A stretch of 64,000 nt of DNA from Pseudobacter ginsenosidimutans (GCF_007970185.1 NZ_CP042431.1:1798001-1862000), one strand, 5' to 3'. Shown: positions 45,600 to 57,003, numbered from the stretch's first letter. Notes: generated by a model from the letters alone, not told the origin. Numbers and translations: made by a program.

Positions 45600-46421
45600 T
45601 CAAAATACCGTTTTTGTGATCTTATCTACACCACTGATCATGTCCACAATGTCTGTTTCCGTCGGTTCTGTTTTTTTATTATGATCGCACAAATTTCGGA
45701 TATCCGCTAAATGCTGAATAAATCGCCATTGCGGAATATCAATTATATCATTTTGCTTAATCAATTCATTAAAATCATTAATTGTAGGTTTTTTTTTGCT
45801 CAGAGTTAGGCTGTGATTTTCACAAACTTGCCCCAAATGCTTTTCAAGAACAACCCCAGCAAGAGCGCCTGCCGCTCTATAAAATTTATTATTTGATAAT
45901 TCTTTAGCTGCCCCTAATTCGGAATCAAATAAGTCAGCCTGTACAAGTTGTTTTATATCAAATAAAGAACTTTCAAATCTTTTTTGAGTAGCCTTAAGTA
46001 TATTCAATTGCTGGGTAAATCTGGGAATTGCAGCTTCAGGACCTACAACTCTTTCTTTCTCCCATCCTTTTGTAACGCTTAACCCTTGCAAACAGTCTTC
46101 GATAACATAATTCTCAAAGTCTATGCTTTTTCTAGCGGTTTTTGGCTTTTCGTATTGTTTGACAAAATCAGAAACGCGATCCGGTAAAAGTAACTTAATC
46201 AAAGACCTTGATTCAGAGTACCACGTTTGATATTTAGCATTAAAAGACGGCAACATTTTCATAAATCTCTTAAACTCTTCTTCTCCATACGCTTTTTTGA
46301 CCTGTTTTTCAAATTCTTCAGGATAACACTCGTACTGGAGTGCATTGGAAAGCATATCCCCTAAGTCAATTAGCTTTTTAATATCAGCCTTATACTTTTC
46401 TAAGTTTGAGATTTTTGACAT
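45600..46421 (-). CDS. HEPN-type protein with RNxxxH motif
   Basis: In this 273-residue protein the N-terminal 140 residues are helical with no known domain. The C-terminal part (about 175-273) has the shape of a HEPN domain: NKFYRAAGALAGVVLEKHLG, then FIQHLADIRNLCDHNKK. RNLCDH matches the R-x4-H catalytic motif of HEPN ribonucleases. It lies 161 bp upstream of the RelA/SpoT-type gene on the same strand, so the two may form a unit. HEPN RNases are common in abortive defence; a non-catalytic DUF4145-like scaffold is the alternative. Confidence 0.65.
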   Translation of the reverse strand: MSKISNLEKYKADIKKLIDLGDMLSNALQYECYPEEFEKQVKKAYGEEEFKRFMKMLPSFNAKYQTWYSESRSLIKLLLPDRVSDFVKQYEKPKTARKSIDFENYVIEDCLQGLSVTKGWEKERVVGPEAAIPRFTQQLNILKATQKRFESSLFDIKQLVQADLFDSELGAAKELSNNKFYRAAGALAGVVLEKHLGQVCENHSLTLSKKKPTINDFNELIKQNDIIDIPQWRFIQHLADIRNLCDHNKKTEPTETDIVDMISGVDKITKTVF

Positions 46422-47370
46422 TTGCTAAATACATAAGATTGAAAATTAAAAATATTTTTTCATTTGTGAGGGCTCATATATCCACAATGCGGGGTAATTA
46501 AAATGATAAAGCTCCCACTTGGAAGCTTTATATTAAATGCCGTTGAGGCTTGTTATGGGTTGTCTTCTTAATGTAGCTATAATAATGATTATGGTTTGCA
46601 TGAGTTTTTCTCATATTACCCTCCTTTTCAGTTTTTTGTATCTGCTCGATATGAGAAGAGTGACTAGAAAGTAAAGATATTATCTCATCATGCGAGTGTT
46701 TCGCATACATTCCTATCAGAAAAAACATATAGTAATACTACAAAGAGCTTTTTCACCTTTAACCAGCCTTCGGACCACCGAGGTGCTATTAAATAAGAAG
46801 ACTTGAAAAGGTACGAAATTTTGAAACGGAATTAAATACAGGCTTGTGAAGGAGTAACGATATTTTATGTAACAATTCTATTGCAGTAGTCCAGCTGTCG
46901 GTTCCTATATTTTTCCCCCACGCACACAGCACAAAAAAAGTTTTGGTTGTGCGTAAATGAAAAAGCAGTTACAACATATCGTTATAACTGCTTAATTTTC
47001 CGCTCCCCTAAATAGACAGTTTTTGAACCAAGTGATCCATGGATTGGAGGCTTTTGCTGGTGTGCCGGAATGACGCAGTGACGTCCGTTTCCAAGCGGAT
47101 CACAAATAACACAACAAGTAAACTTGTCGTTGGGTTCTTAGAAGGCAGGCATTACAAAATTGACAAATATCATTTTTATTTTATTTGAAAGATGTGTACT
47201 TTGCGACAGTCAATCTCCATAATCGGCCCATCTGATTGACTTACACCCAACCTACTTCACTATCAGAGTCAAGCAGCTAGTAATAGTCTGAAATTTATTG
47301 CTATTGGAAATCTGATTTGCCATAGCAACTGTTGGCTTTATTGACAAATCTTTAATTAATGCAGTAGGTA
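46422..47370. other. Long AT-rich non-coding gap
   Basis: About 950 bp lie between divergent HEPN and OLD-type genes. One 66-codon minus frame (46528-46728) is doubtful. Structure is visible at 46921-46953 and 46963-46993 (separate entries), and the palindrome ATCCATGGAT is at 47035-47044. Promoters for both flanking genes must lie here. Confidence 0.5.
46921..46993 (+). ncRNA. Two consecutive hairpins, possible small RNA or terminator pair
   Basis: The first hairpin is CGCACA...TGTGCG with an inner CAAAA-AAAG-TTTTG stem (46921-46953). The second, 9 bp later, is AAGCAGTTA paired perfectly with TAACTGCTT (46963-46993), followed by AATTTTCC. The second could terminate a short transcript. No known RNA family is recognised. 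Confidence 0.3.
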
Positions 47371-49146
47371 ATGAAACTAATCAAGTTTGGTGTAAATAAT
47401 TTTCGCGCAATTTCAGGTGGATTAGAAAACAATCAAATAAATTTTCGTGGTTCCAATACAATCTTCATTTTCGGCCAGAATAATGTAGGTAAATCCACAT
47501 TTCTGGCAGCATATGATTTCTTTTTTAATGACAAAGTTCCTTCGCTAAATGATTTTCATAAAAGAGATGAGAATGGAGTCTTAGAATTTGAAATTGAATT
47601 AGGTGTAGATGAAGTCGATCTGCTGTATATTGAGCAAAAGCAGTCCAAAAAATTAGATTCATTCCGGGAGTATCTTAATTATGATTCTACAATAAGAATA
47701 AAAAGGACTTATTCACTATCTATTATTAAGGATAAACCCTCAATTAGCAAGGCTACCGACCAAACATTTAACCCTGCAGGCGGGAAGTGGGATAATAGTG
47801 CATTCGGGAGTATAGGCCTTATTCAGGTTTTTCAAACTCTGATGCCAACACCTATACTTATTAAGGCTATGCCAACTGAGCAAGAAGTTGAAAATGTTGT
47901 TAACGAAATTTTGGCGAGTAAGGCTAAATCTAAGCTTAATGAGAAGGAGTTTGCCGAATTGAATGAGGCTCAGAAAAGAGTGCGTGAGTTACAGGCAAAG
48001 ATGTATAACCCTGTATCAATAGATCGCTATAAAGAGGAGGTTAATAAACATTTCCAGCTGCTTTTTCCGGATACATTGATTGAAATTGCTGATTCTGATA
48101 AGGTCAAATGGACTGAGGATAAATTCGGAAAAAAATTCAACGTAGAGTTTAAAAAACAAAATTCAGACGGGTCACTTGATGAGTCTACTCCAAGCTCATA
48201 CAATACAATAGGTCATGGGGCAGTGAGAAGCGCTATTTTTTCGCTTTTATTAATGCGAGATATAGCTGAAGAGTTACCTAGGCATGCTGACAGAAAAGAA
48301 TATTTAATATTGTTTGAGGAGCCTGAATTATTTCTCTATCCCAAAATCTTGAAAAGCTTGAGAGAATTGGTATACGCAGTTAGTGATTTAGATTATCCTT
48401 ACCAAGTGCTGTGCGCCTCACATTCTCCTCAAATGATAGATATTTCTAAACGGAATTCAACTTTGATTCGAATGGTCAAGGTAGAATCAGGGACGAAGTT
48501 GTATCAAATTAGCGACGGAGATTTACAAGAAGCCAATGGGGCTAGAAGTTTTGAAGATTTAAAGCAGGCAATGTATGAGGTTCTTCGGTTTAATCCCCAT
48601 ATCTGTGAATCTTTCTATGCAGATGAAGTGCTACTTGTTGAAGGGCCAACTGAAGAAATTTTGATTAGGGGAATCTTGCAACGTCTTCCTCCCTCAAAAG
48701 ATCTTTTTATTGTGAATTGTGGTACAGTGAACAACATTCCCTTCTATCAAAAAGTATATAGAAAGTTTGCAATTAAGAGTCACATTATCTGCGATACTGA
48801 TAGCCAAGAAATTCGATCGCTGGATAATTTCACTAATCCAGTTTTCGATAAAGGAATTCAAAGCTCTATTTACAATGAGCATTGGGAGAATTGTAATTAT
48901 GATCCAAAGATAGGTGGCCTACTTCGTGTTCATGATACCACCTTCGAGGTTGCGCACTCAAAGGAGGAAATACATTCAGAGTTACGTTATCCCAATAATC
49001 TTCTTGAAAGCCATGGAAAACCTTACAATGCGAACCGTTACTGGCTCGATATATTATCGCCAAATTTCGATAGTGAACATATAAATTCTGTCCCCATTAT
49101 TGCTTATTTAAAAGAAATCTTGTCGTATAAATGGAATTCCGTTTGA
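47371..49146 (+). CDS. OLD family ATP-dependent endonuclease (ABC ATPase plus TOPRIM)
   Basis: In this 591-residue protein the N-terminal ATPase has Walker A FGQNNVGKSTFLAAYDFFF (about residue 35), then a helical insertion, ABC signature-region residues and Walker B LILFEEPELFLYP with the His switch SHSPQMI. The C-terminal TOPRIM domain begins YADEVLLVEGPTEEILIRG (Glu of the TOPRIM motif) and continues with ICDTDSQ (the D-x-D metal residues). OLD proteins are nucleases; class 1 stands alone, class 2 pairs with a UvrD-like helicase as in Gabija. No helicase follows here, so this is class-1-like. A role in phage defence is likely from context. Confidence 0.87.
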   Translation: MKLIKFGVNNFRAISGGLENNQINFRGSNTIFIFGQNNVGKSTFLAAYDFFFNDKVPSLNDFHKRDENGVLEFEIELGVDEVDLLYIEQKQSKKLDSFREYLNYDSTIRIKRTYSLSIIKDKPSISKATDQTFNPAGGKWDNSAFGSIGLIQVFQTLMPTPILIKAMPTEQEVENVVNEILASKAKSKLNEKEFAELNEAQKRVRELQAKMYNPVSIDRYKEEVNKHFQLLFPDTLIEIADSDKVKWTEDKFGKKFNVEFKKQNSDGSLDESTPSSYNTIGHGAVRSAIFSLLLMRDIAEELPRHADRKEYLILFEEPELFLYPKILKSLRELVYAVSDLDYPYQVLCASHSPQMIDISKRNSTLIRMVKVESGTKLYQISDGDLQEANGARSFEDLKQAMYEVLRFNPHICESFYADEVLLVEGPTEEILIRGILQRLPPSKDLFIVNCGTVNNIPFYQKVYRKFAIKSHIICDTDSQEIRSLDNFTNPVFDKGIQSSIYNEHWENCNYDPKIGGLLRVHDTTFEVAHSKEEIHSELRYPNNLLESHGKPYNANRYWLDILSPNFDSEHINSVPIIAYLKEILSYKWNSV

Positions 49147-49357
49147 TAGTCAGTTAATTATAGAAGAATTGTGTGTATTGAGGAGGGGCTTAAATTTGGC
49201 TTTATTCTCCATTTCTAAATCCACCATCCTTTGTCTTTAATCAAGTTTTTTAAGAACCGTGAAAAGCCCCTTTGTTTAATTTGTTTTTTTTGAGAAGTTT
49301 GATCTCTTGATTTTATCGGGCATGATTTTTTAATTATTTTATCTATTGTCTGCTCCA

Positions 49358-49861
49358 ATGAACGAATTAGTTAGGCAGATGTTCCATACCCAAGAGAAAA
49401 GGGCCGAACTCCTAAAGGGACCTATTATTTGCTCTTATTTGAATGCTTGGCTGGGCGAGGCATATTATTTTTGGTATAGCCTAGATGATGCACATTATTG
49501 GGGTATTACATCTAAAAGGAAAACTGGTTATTTTGAAGTGTATCAAGCAGATATAGTTTGTGAAAATATCTTGGATACTGTCTTCAATGAAGAGCATTAT
49601 AATTTTTGGATTAAAAATATAGAAAAAGCTATAACTCGGTTTACTAAGGCTGGTATAGAAGAAATCACGCTTGCGCTAGTGAACAAATATTTTACTGAAA
49701 AAAACATTTGGACTCAATTCCAAGGGATAATGTTTCAAGATATTTCTAGTAAAAAATCAAACATAAAAGATTTTCATTATAAGAAACGAATTCAACTAGG
49801 AGTTTTTGATCACAAAATAATTACTAACTTTGCGTTGAGATATGATTGCCCATGTGTGTAA
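49358..49861 (+). CDS. Putative toxin of a SecB-linked toxin-antitoxin-chaperone operon
   Basis: ATG 49358 (MNELVRQMFHTQEK) is preferred to TTG 49346, giving 167 residues. I do not recognise the family with certainty. Visible blocks are AYYFWYSLDDAHYWG, GYFEVYQADI, LDTVFNEEHYNFW, IWTQFQGIMFQDIS and KKRIQLGVFDHKIITNFALR. The pattern of aromatic strand, A-rich turn, EVY strand and a late Q-x-x-x-F-D strand recalls ADP-ribosyltransferase-fold toxins, but no R-S-E or H-Y-E triad can be assigned safely. It is followed by a 92-residue protein and a SecB-like chaperone in overlapping order, the layout of TAC systems, so a toxin role is inferred from context. Confidence 0.6.
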   Translation: MNELVRQMFHTQEKRAELLKGPIICSYLNAWLGEAYYFWYSLDDAHYWGITSKRKTGYFEVYQADIVCENILDTVFNEEHYNFWIKNIEKAITRFTKAGIEEITLALVNKYFTEKNIWTQFQGIMFQDISSKKSNIKDFHYKKRIQLGVFDHKIITNFALRYDCPCV

Positions 49862-49871
49862 ATGATTGATT

Positions 49872-50150
49872 ATGGTAGACTTGAATAAATTGCAAGCTCA
49901 AATTGATTCTCTTTTAGAGAACGAAACGGATGAATCTATTCTAAATTGGTATCTTGACCAGAAGGTTGAGAAATACAAAAACTTGTTAGGCGAAGGCAAG
50001 TTTTCCAATTTAAAAGATGAATCTTGTACTCTTAATACACAAGGTATAGCTTCTAATTTAGCAAGACAAAATAATACGGATCAGCACTTGGGGATATTCA
50101 TGTCGATTTATACTCTTGCGCAGCCTAATATATTCTCCAAATGGAAATAA
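49872..50150 (+). CDS. Putative antitoxin of the SecB-linked operon
   Basis: ATG 49872 (MVDLNKLQAQIDSLLEN) gives 92 residues, starting 10 bp after the preceding stop. The first half is acidic and helical (ETDESILNWYLDQKVEKY). The C-terminal end, LGIFMSIYTLAQPNIFSKWK, is hydrophobic and aromatic. In described SecB-dependent toxin-antitoxin systems the antitoxin carries such a C-terminal chaperone-addiction segment that must bind SecB-like chaperone to fold. The gene overlaps the chaperone gene by 10 bp. Antitoxin identity is inferred from size, order and this tail; there is no recognisable DNA-binding domain. Confidence 0.6.
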   Translation: MVDLNKLQAQIDSLLENETDESILNWYLDQKVEKYKNLLGEGKFSNLKDESCTLNTQGIASNLARQNNTDQHLGIFMSIYTLAQPNIFSKWK

Positions 50151-50572
50151 AGCCTCAGCCTAAATTAAAATTCGTTGGTGTTCATATAATAAATGTCCAA
50201 TTTAAGGCGAGTCAAGAGATCACAAAGGAGAAGTCTCTTAATATTAATATCGAGCCAACAGTTTTCTACCCTGAGGATAATACGAACGCATTTTCTATCT
50301 TAATGACTGTTTCGATTTCTCATAAAGAAGAATTATCGCTTACTGTTCATTCTGTCGGTAATTTTTTGGTTGAAACAGAGGGGAGCACTAGTGACCAAGA
50401 TTTCCGTAAATCACTTGTTAATGCAAATGCTCCAGCTATAATGTTTCCTTATTTAAGAGCGTTTATATCCACTTTCACTTCAAATTTAGGGGGAATTGTT
50501 TCGCCTATTATTTTGCCTACTCAGTTTTTTCAAGGAGAGCTTAAGGAGCATAAACCAAGTGTTGTAGAATAA
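50141..50572 (+). CDS. SecB-like chaperone
   Basis: This 143-residue protein is close to the length of SecB (about 155). The N-terminal strand region (LKFVGVHIINVQFKASQEI, NAFSILMTVSISHKEELSLT) and above all NANAPAIMFPYLRAFISTFT, then SNLGGIVSPIILPTQFFQ, match the SecB core with its CPxxLFPYxRExI...PPLxLxPxNF pattern. SecB holds unfolded proteins; dedicated paralogues in TAC systems stabilise one antitoxin and can sense phage proteins. Its start lies inside the antitoxin gene, so translation is coupled. Being a dedicated paralogue rather than the housekeeping SecB is inferred from context. Confidence 0.8.
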   Translation: MEIKPQPKLKFVGVHIINVQFKASQEITKEKSLNINIEPTVFYPEDNTNAFSILMTVSISHKEELSLTVHSVGNFLVETEGSTSDQDFRKSLVNANAPAIMFPYLRAFISTFTSNLGGIVSPIILPTQFFQGELKEHKPSVVE

Positions 50573-50697
50573 TCAGCAAACTCAAATGGTTGTCTATTCG
50601 TATGGCATTCAGAAGTAAATTTCTGAAAGTCTGAATGACGAGACATTTATATCAATCTGCTCCAAAAACAAGTTACACGAGTGGATCAAGTAAAAAG

Positions 50698-50724
50698 AAA
50701 AAGGGTTTCATTTGAAACCCTTTT
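50698..50724. terminator. Symmetric bidirectional terminator
   Basis: AAAAGGGTTTCA and TGAAACCCTTTT form a perfect 12-bp stem with a TT loop, A-rich before and T-rich after. It can stop transcripts of the chaperone operon from the left and of the tRNA gene from the right. Confidence 0.85.
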
Positions 50725-50734
50725 GTCATGCTTG

Positions 50735-50808
50735 CTCCCCCTGCTGGACTTGAACCAGCGACCCTCTGATTAACAGTCAGATGCTCTAACCAACTGAGCT
50801 AAGGAGGA
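50735..50808 (-). tRNA. tRNA-Asn (GTT)
   Basis: Reading the minus strand, a 74-nt cloverleaf is complete: acceptor stem TCCTCCT/AGGGGGA, D-arm AGCTCAGTTGGTTAGAGC, anticodon stem TCTGA/TCAGA around loop CTGTTAA (anticodon GTT, Asn), and T-arm GCTGGTTCAAGTCCAGC. The discriminator is G; CCA is not encoded. Its 3' end faces the AT-rich defence-like region, the orientation seen when islands insert at tRNA 3' ends, but no duplicated 3' end or integrase was found. Confidence 0.95.
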
Positions 50809-50944
50809 TTATCCATTCCTTACATCTTTAACTTTCGTTCTCTCTGTAAGGGGTTGCAAAAATAGGGATTTTTACTTTCCAACAAAACTCATTTCCAATT
50901 TTTTCCAAATAATTTTTCACGCCGCTAAATATGGCAATTTTTTT

Positions 50945-50961
50945 TATACTAACTTAGTATA
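50945..50961 (+). promoter_or_regulatory. 17-bp palindrome upstream of the hybrid kinase gene
   Basis: TATACTAA-C-TTAGTATA is a perfect palindrome 43 bp before the kinase ATG at 51004 and about 136 bp from the divergent tRNA. It may be an operator overlapping the promoter; the regulator is unknown. Confidence 0.45.
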
Positions 50962-51003
50962 TAATACTTTAGGCTCAACCTTCCTCAGGTATCATAATAT
51001 CCC

Positions 51004-53991
<2,988 letters not shown>

Positions 53992-54025
53992 TAACTATTT
54001 TGTACTTTTTTTGAAAACAGAGAAC

Positions 54026-54391
54026 ATGAAGATTTTAGTTGCAGAAGACGAACCCATTATGCTGAAGACGATCGAGCTTCGACTGAAAAAGGATGGTTAC
54101 GACGTAATAGCAGTATCCGACGGCAGGGAAGCCCTGAAACAGATCAGGGAAAATACACCGGACCTGCTGATCACAGATATCATGATGCCCTATTCATCAG
54201 GACTGGAACTGGTGGGCGCCGTGAAACAGGAATTATCGAGTCCCATTCCCGTGATCATCCTCTCCGCCATGGGGCAGGAAGACGTTGTTGTGAAAGCATT
54301 CAAGCTGGGCGCCGATGATTTCCTGAACAAACCTTTCAGTCCAAACGAACTGAGCTTACGCGTAAAACGTCTTTTTGGAAAGACGATGTAA
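54026..54391 (+). CDS. Single-domain response regulator
   Basis: ATG 54026 (MKILVAEDEPIML) is preferred over TTG 54011. The 121 residues are only a receiver domain: acidic pair EDE, phospho-acceptor Asp in LLITDIMMPYSSG, the Ser/Thr position in ILSAMGQ, and Lys in LNKPFSPNELSLRVK. There is no output domain, so it acts by protein contact. It is the probable phosphate recipient of the upstream HPt kinase, and it could bind the HEAT-repeat or glycosyltransferase proteins encoded next. Confidence 0.9.
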   Translation: MKILVAEDEPIMLKTIELRLKKDGYDVIAVSDGREALKQIRENTPDLLITDIMMPYSSGLELVGAVKQELSSPIPVIILSAMGQEDVVVKAFKLGADDFLNKPFSPNELSLRVKRLFGKTM

Positions 54392-54457
54392 TGATTTACA
54401 GAAATCTGATCGTTCACCATAATCGAGATCCTTATTAAAACCATTATTGCCGATACC

Positions 54458-55543
54458 TTGCTATTTGCCCGGTTCATCCGGCCCGAACAGCTATTCTATC
54501 TGGGCATACTCTGCCTGATAGCTGCCGGCGTCACCATACTGTACTGTTTCTACTACAGCTCCAGGAGGAATAAATTCCGCAATCAGAAAGCGCGTATCAA
54601 ACAACTGGTGGATCCTTATATCAGCCAGAGCATTCTCGAATCCATGGATACGGAAGAGACCAACCTCCGCCTGCCGGGCTTCGATGAACTGCAGCAAAAA
54701 TGTAAAGACTCATACAACCGGAAAGTGATCATCAATGAGCTGGTGCTCGCGCGCAAGAATCTCTCCGGACAAGCCGCGCAAACCATCCAACAACTCTACA
54801 CTTCCCTGCAACTGCAACTGGATTCGGAACAAAAACTCCACAGCTACAAATGGCATAAAAAAGCCAAAGGCATCCAGGAACTATCGCTCATGGGTCAACG
54901 ACAATACTGGAAAAGCATTTACCGCCTTACCGACCATTCCAATGAACATGTGCGCATGGAAGCTCAGGCCGGCATCGTTAGACTGCTGGGCTTCGCCAGT
55001 CTTCGTTTCCTCAACTCCGCCACCTACCAGATCTCCGAATGGCAGCAGATCAACCTACTCTACCTGCTGGAGTCCCTGCCAGTCGCGGAGTTCCAGGGAA
55101 TAGAAAGATGGCTGCATTCAGGGAATAAGTCGGTAGTTATCTTTGCGCTCAAGCTGATCGGCAGTTTCAGGAGATATGAACAACATGATCTCGTGATCAA
55201 ATGTCTCCAACGCATTGAACCGGAAATAAGACAACAGGCCATCAAAACCCTGGCGAATATCTACCGGGAAGACACAGCCGCTTTCATCATCGAACAATAC
55301 CCCGTCGAAACCTGGCATAACAAGCTCGAAGCATTGAAAACACTCGGAAAGATCGGTGCGGAAGATGTAGCGCCCTTTCTCGTGGGCGAGACCAATCACC
55401 CTGACCCCGCCATCCGCATGGAAGCGGCCCGTTCCTTACTGCAATGCACAGCGGCCGCCAGCCAGGTACTGCAACAGAAAGCCATTACAGACCATTCCTG
55501 GAACACTATTCTTGCACAACTTGAAAATGAAATGCGCGCATGA
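54458..55543 (+). CDS. HEAT-repeat membrane protein
   Basis: The protein of about 361 residues has an N-terminal transmembrane helix (LFYLGILCLIAAGVTILYCF), a linker, and several HEAT-like helical pairs in the second half (NEHVRMEAQAGIVRLLGF, PEIRQQAIKTLANIYRED, PDPAIRMEAARSLLQCTA). No ATG is well placed; TTG 54458 is used, and a nearby ATT is possible. It overlaps the glycosyltransferase gene by 4 bp (ATGA). HEAT proteins are scaffolds, so it may link the response regulator to the glycosyltransferase complex; this is inference. Confidence 0.8.
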   Translation: MLFARFIRPEQLFYLGILCLIAAGVTILYCFYYSSRRNKFRNQKARIKQLVDPYISQSILESMDTEETNLRLPGFDELQQKCKDSYNRKVIINELVLARKNLSGQAAQTIQQLYTSLQLQLDSEQKLHSYKWHKKAKGIQELSLMGQRQYWKSIYRLTDHSNEHVRMEAQAGIVRLLGFASLRFLNSATYQISEWQQINLLYLLESLPVAEFQGIERWLHSGNKSVVIFALKLIGSFRRYEQHDLVIKCLQRIEPEIRQQAIKTLANIYREDTAAFIIEQYPVETWHNKLEALKTLGKIGAEDVAPFLVGETNHPDPAIRMEAARSLLQCTAAASQVLQQKAITDHSWNTILAQLENEMRA

Positions 55544-57003
55544 GTTGGCAACAAGTCATATTCGATATACTTACCTACGGCATCCTCGGTTATTCCGTGG
55601 TGCTGATCTTTTTCTATTTGTTCATCGGTGTGTATAGCATCGGCGAAACCAGGAAATACCTGCACAAGAATAGTTTTACAGATTATTCTCTGCTGGCGGT
55701 ATCATCGGAAACACCGGGTATTTCTATCATCGCACCGGCTTACAATGAAAGCGCCACCATTGTTGAGAATGTGCGCTCTTTGTTAAGCGTGTATTATCCC
55801 AACCTGGAATTGCTGGTAGTGAACGATGGCAGCAAGGATAATTGTTTGCAACTACTCATCGACGCTTACCAGCTGGAACAGGTGCCCATCTTCATTCACG
55901 AACAGATCGCCACCAAACCTGTTCGCGGTGTATACAAGAGCAGGAACCCGGTGTTCAGCAAACTGGTAGTGATCGATAAAGTGAACGGAGGTAAGGCCGA
56001 TGCCCTGAATGTAGGCATCAACCTGGCCACCAAGCCTTATGTGGTTTGTATCGATGTGGATTGCATCCTGGAAGAAAATGCATTACTGAAAATGATCAAG
56101 CCCTTCCTGGAATCTACCAACAAAAGAGTGATCGCTTCGGGCGGTGTTGTGCGCATCGCGAATTCCTGCGAGATCGAAAGCGGACGCCTGGTGAAAGTGC
56201 ATCTCCCGAAACAATTCTTACCACGCGTGCAAACGCTGGAGTATATCCGCGCATTTTTGTTAGGCCGTATGGCCTGGAGCAGGCTGAACGGGCTGCTCCT
56301 GATCTCCGGCGCCTTCGGCGCCTTTGACCGCGAGATCGTGATCAAGGCCGGAGGCTACAATCACAATACAGTCGGGGAAGATATGGAACTGGTAGTGCGC
56401 ATGCGCCGATACATGGAAGAACAAAAGATCCCTTACAAAGTCACTTATATCCCCGATCCGCTTTGCTGGACCGAAGCACCGGCATCCTTCAAGATCCTTG
56501 GCCGGCAACGCAACCGCTGGACACGCGGCACCATCGAAACACTTGGCTTCCATAAAAAGATCTTCTTCAACCCCCGATACGGACTGCTCGGCATGCTCAG
56601 CTATCCTTACTGGTTCTTCTTTGAATTCCTCGCGCCGCTGATTGAAGCATTCGGGATGCTCGTGTTCCTGGTGTTTGCTTCGCTCGGACTGGTAGACTGG
56701 AATTTTTTCTTCGCATTGCTCTTTTTCATTGCGGCATTCGGCTTCACGTATTCTGTGTTCGCGATCTTCATGGAAGTAATCACCTACAATCAATACAAAA
56801 AACGATCAGAGGTATTGAGCCTCTTCCTCACGGCATTGATAGAGCCTTTCTTCTTCCATCCTTTCGTGGTATGGTCGGCCATCAAAGGCAATATCGACCT
56901 GGCAAGGAAAAAGAACGCCTGGGGCGAAATGACCCGACAAGGTTTCGCAGGAGCCAATGCCAATAAAGTAAATCCAATTCCACCCAAACATGGCAACAGT
57001 TGA
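55540..57003 (+). CDS. Processive family 2 glycosyltransferase, membrane-bound
   Basis: This 487-residue protein has one N-terminal helix, a cytoplasmic GT-A domain and about four C-terminal helices. The GT2 motifs are IIAPAYNESATI, VVNDGSKD, the CIDVDC metal site, GEDMELVVRMRR (catalytic base region) and QRNRWTRG (the Q/RxxRW motif of processive synthases such as PgaC and BcsA). It should polymerise a sugar and extrude the chain. No PilZ domain is attached. It overlaps the HEAT gene by 4 bp and the next gene by 14 bp, so the cluster is tightly coupled. Confidence 0.9.
   Translation: MSWQQVIFDILTYGILGYSVVLIFFYLFIGVYSIGETRKYLHKNSFTDYSLLAVSSETPGISIIAPAYNESATIVENVRSLLSVYYPNLELLVVNDGSKDNCLQLLIDAYQLEQVPIFIHEQIATKPVRGVYKSRNPVFSKLVVIDKVNGGKADALNVGINLATKPYVVCIDVDCILEENALLKMIKPFLESTNKRVIASGGVVRIANSCEIESGRLVKVHLPKQFLPRVQTLEYIRAFLLGRMAWSRLNGLLLISGAFGAFDREIVIKAGGYNHNTVGEDMELVVRMRRYMEEQKIPYKVTYIPDPLCWTEAPASFKILGRQRNRWTRGTIETLGFHKKIFFNPRYGLLGMLSYPYWFFFEFLAPLIEAFGMLVFLVFASLGLVDWNFFFALLFFIAAFGFTYSVFAIFMEVITYNQYKKRSEVLSLFLTALIEPFFFHPFVVWSAIKGNIDLARKKNAWGEMTRQGFAGANANKVNPIPPKHGNS

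Noticed and set aside
46528-46728. A 66-codon minus-strand frame in the 950-bp gap
   Set aside because: His/Asn-rich low-information sequence with no family resemblance and no operon context; a real small gene cannot be fully excluded.
47371-50572. Gabija (GajAB) system
   Set aside because: The OLD protein resembles GajA in domain order, but no UvrD-like GajB helicase follows; the next genes form the SecB-linked operon.
50735-50808. Integrative element with att sites at the tRNA-Asn
   Set aside because: No integrase gene and no second copy of the tRNA 3' end were found between 42 and 50.7 kb, so only the compositional boundary is reported.
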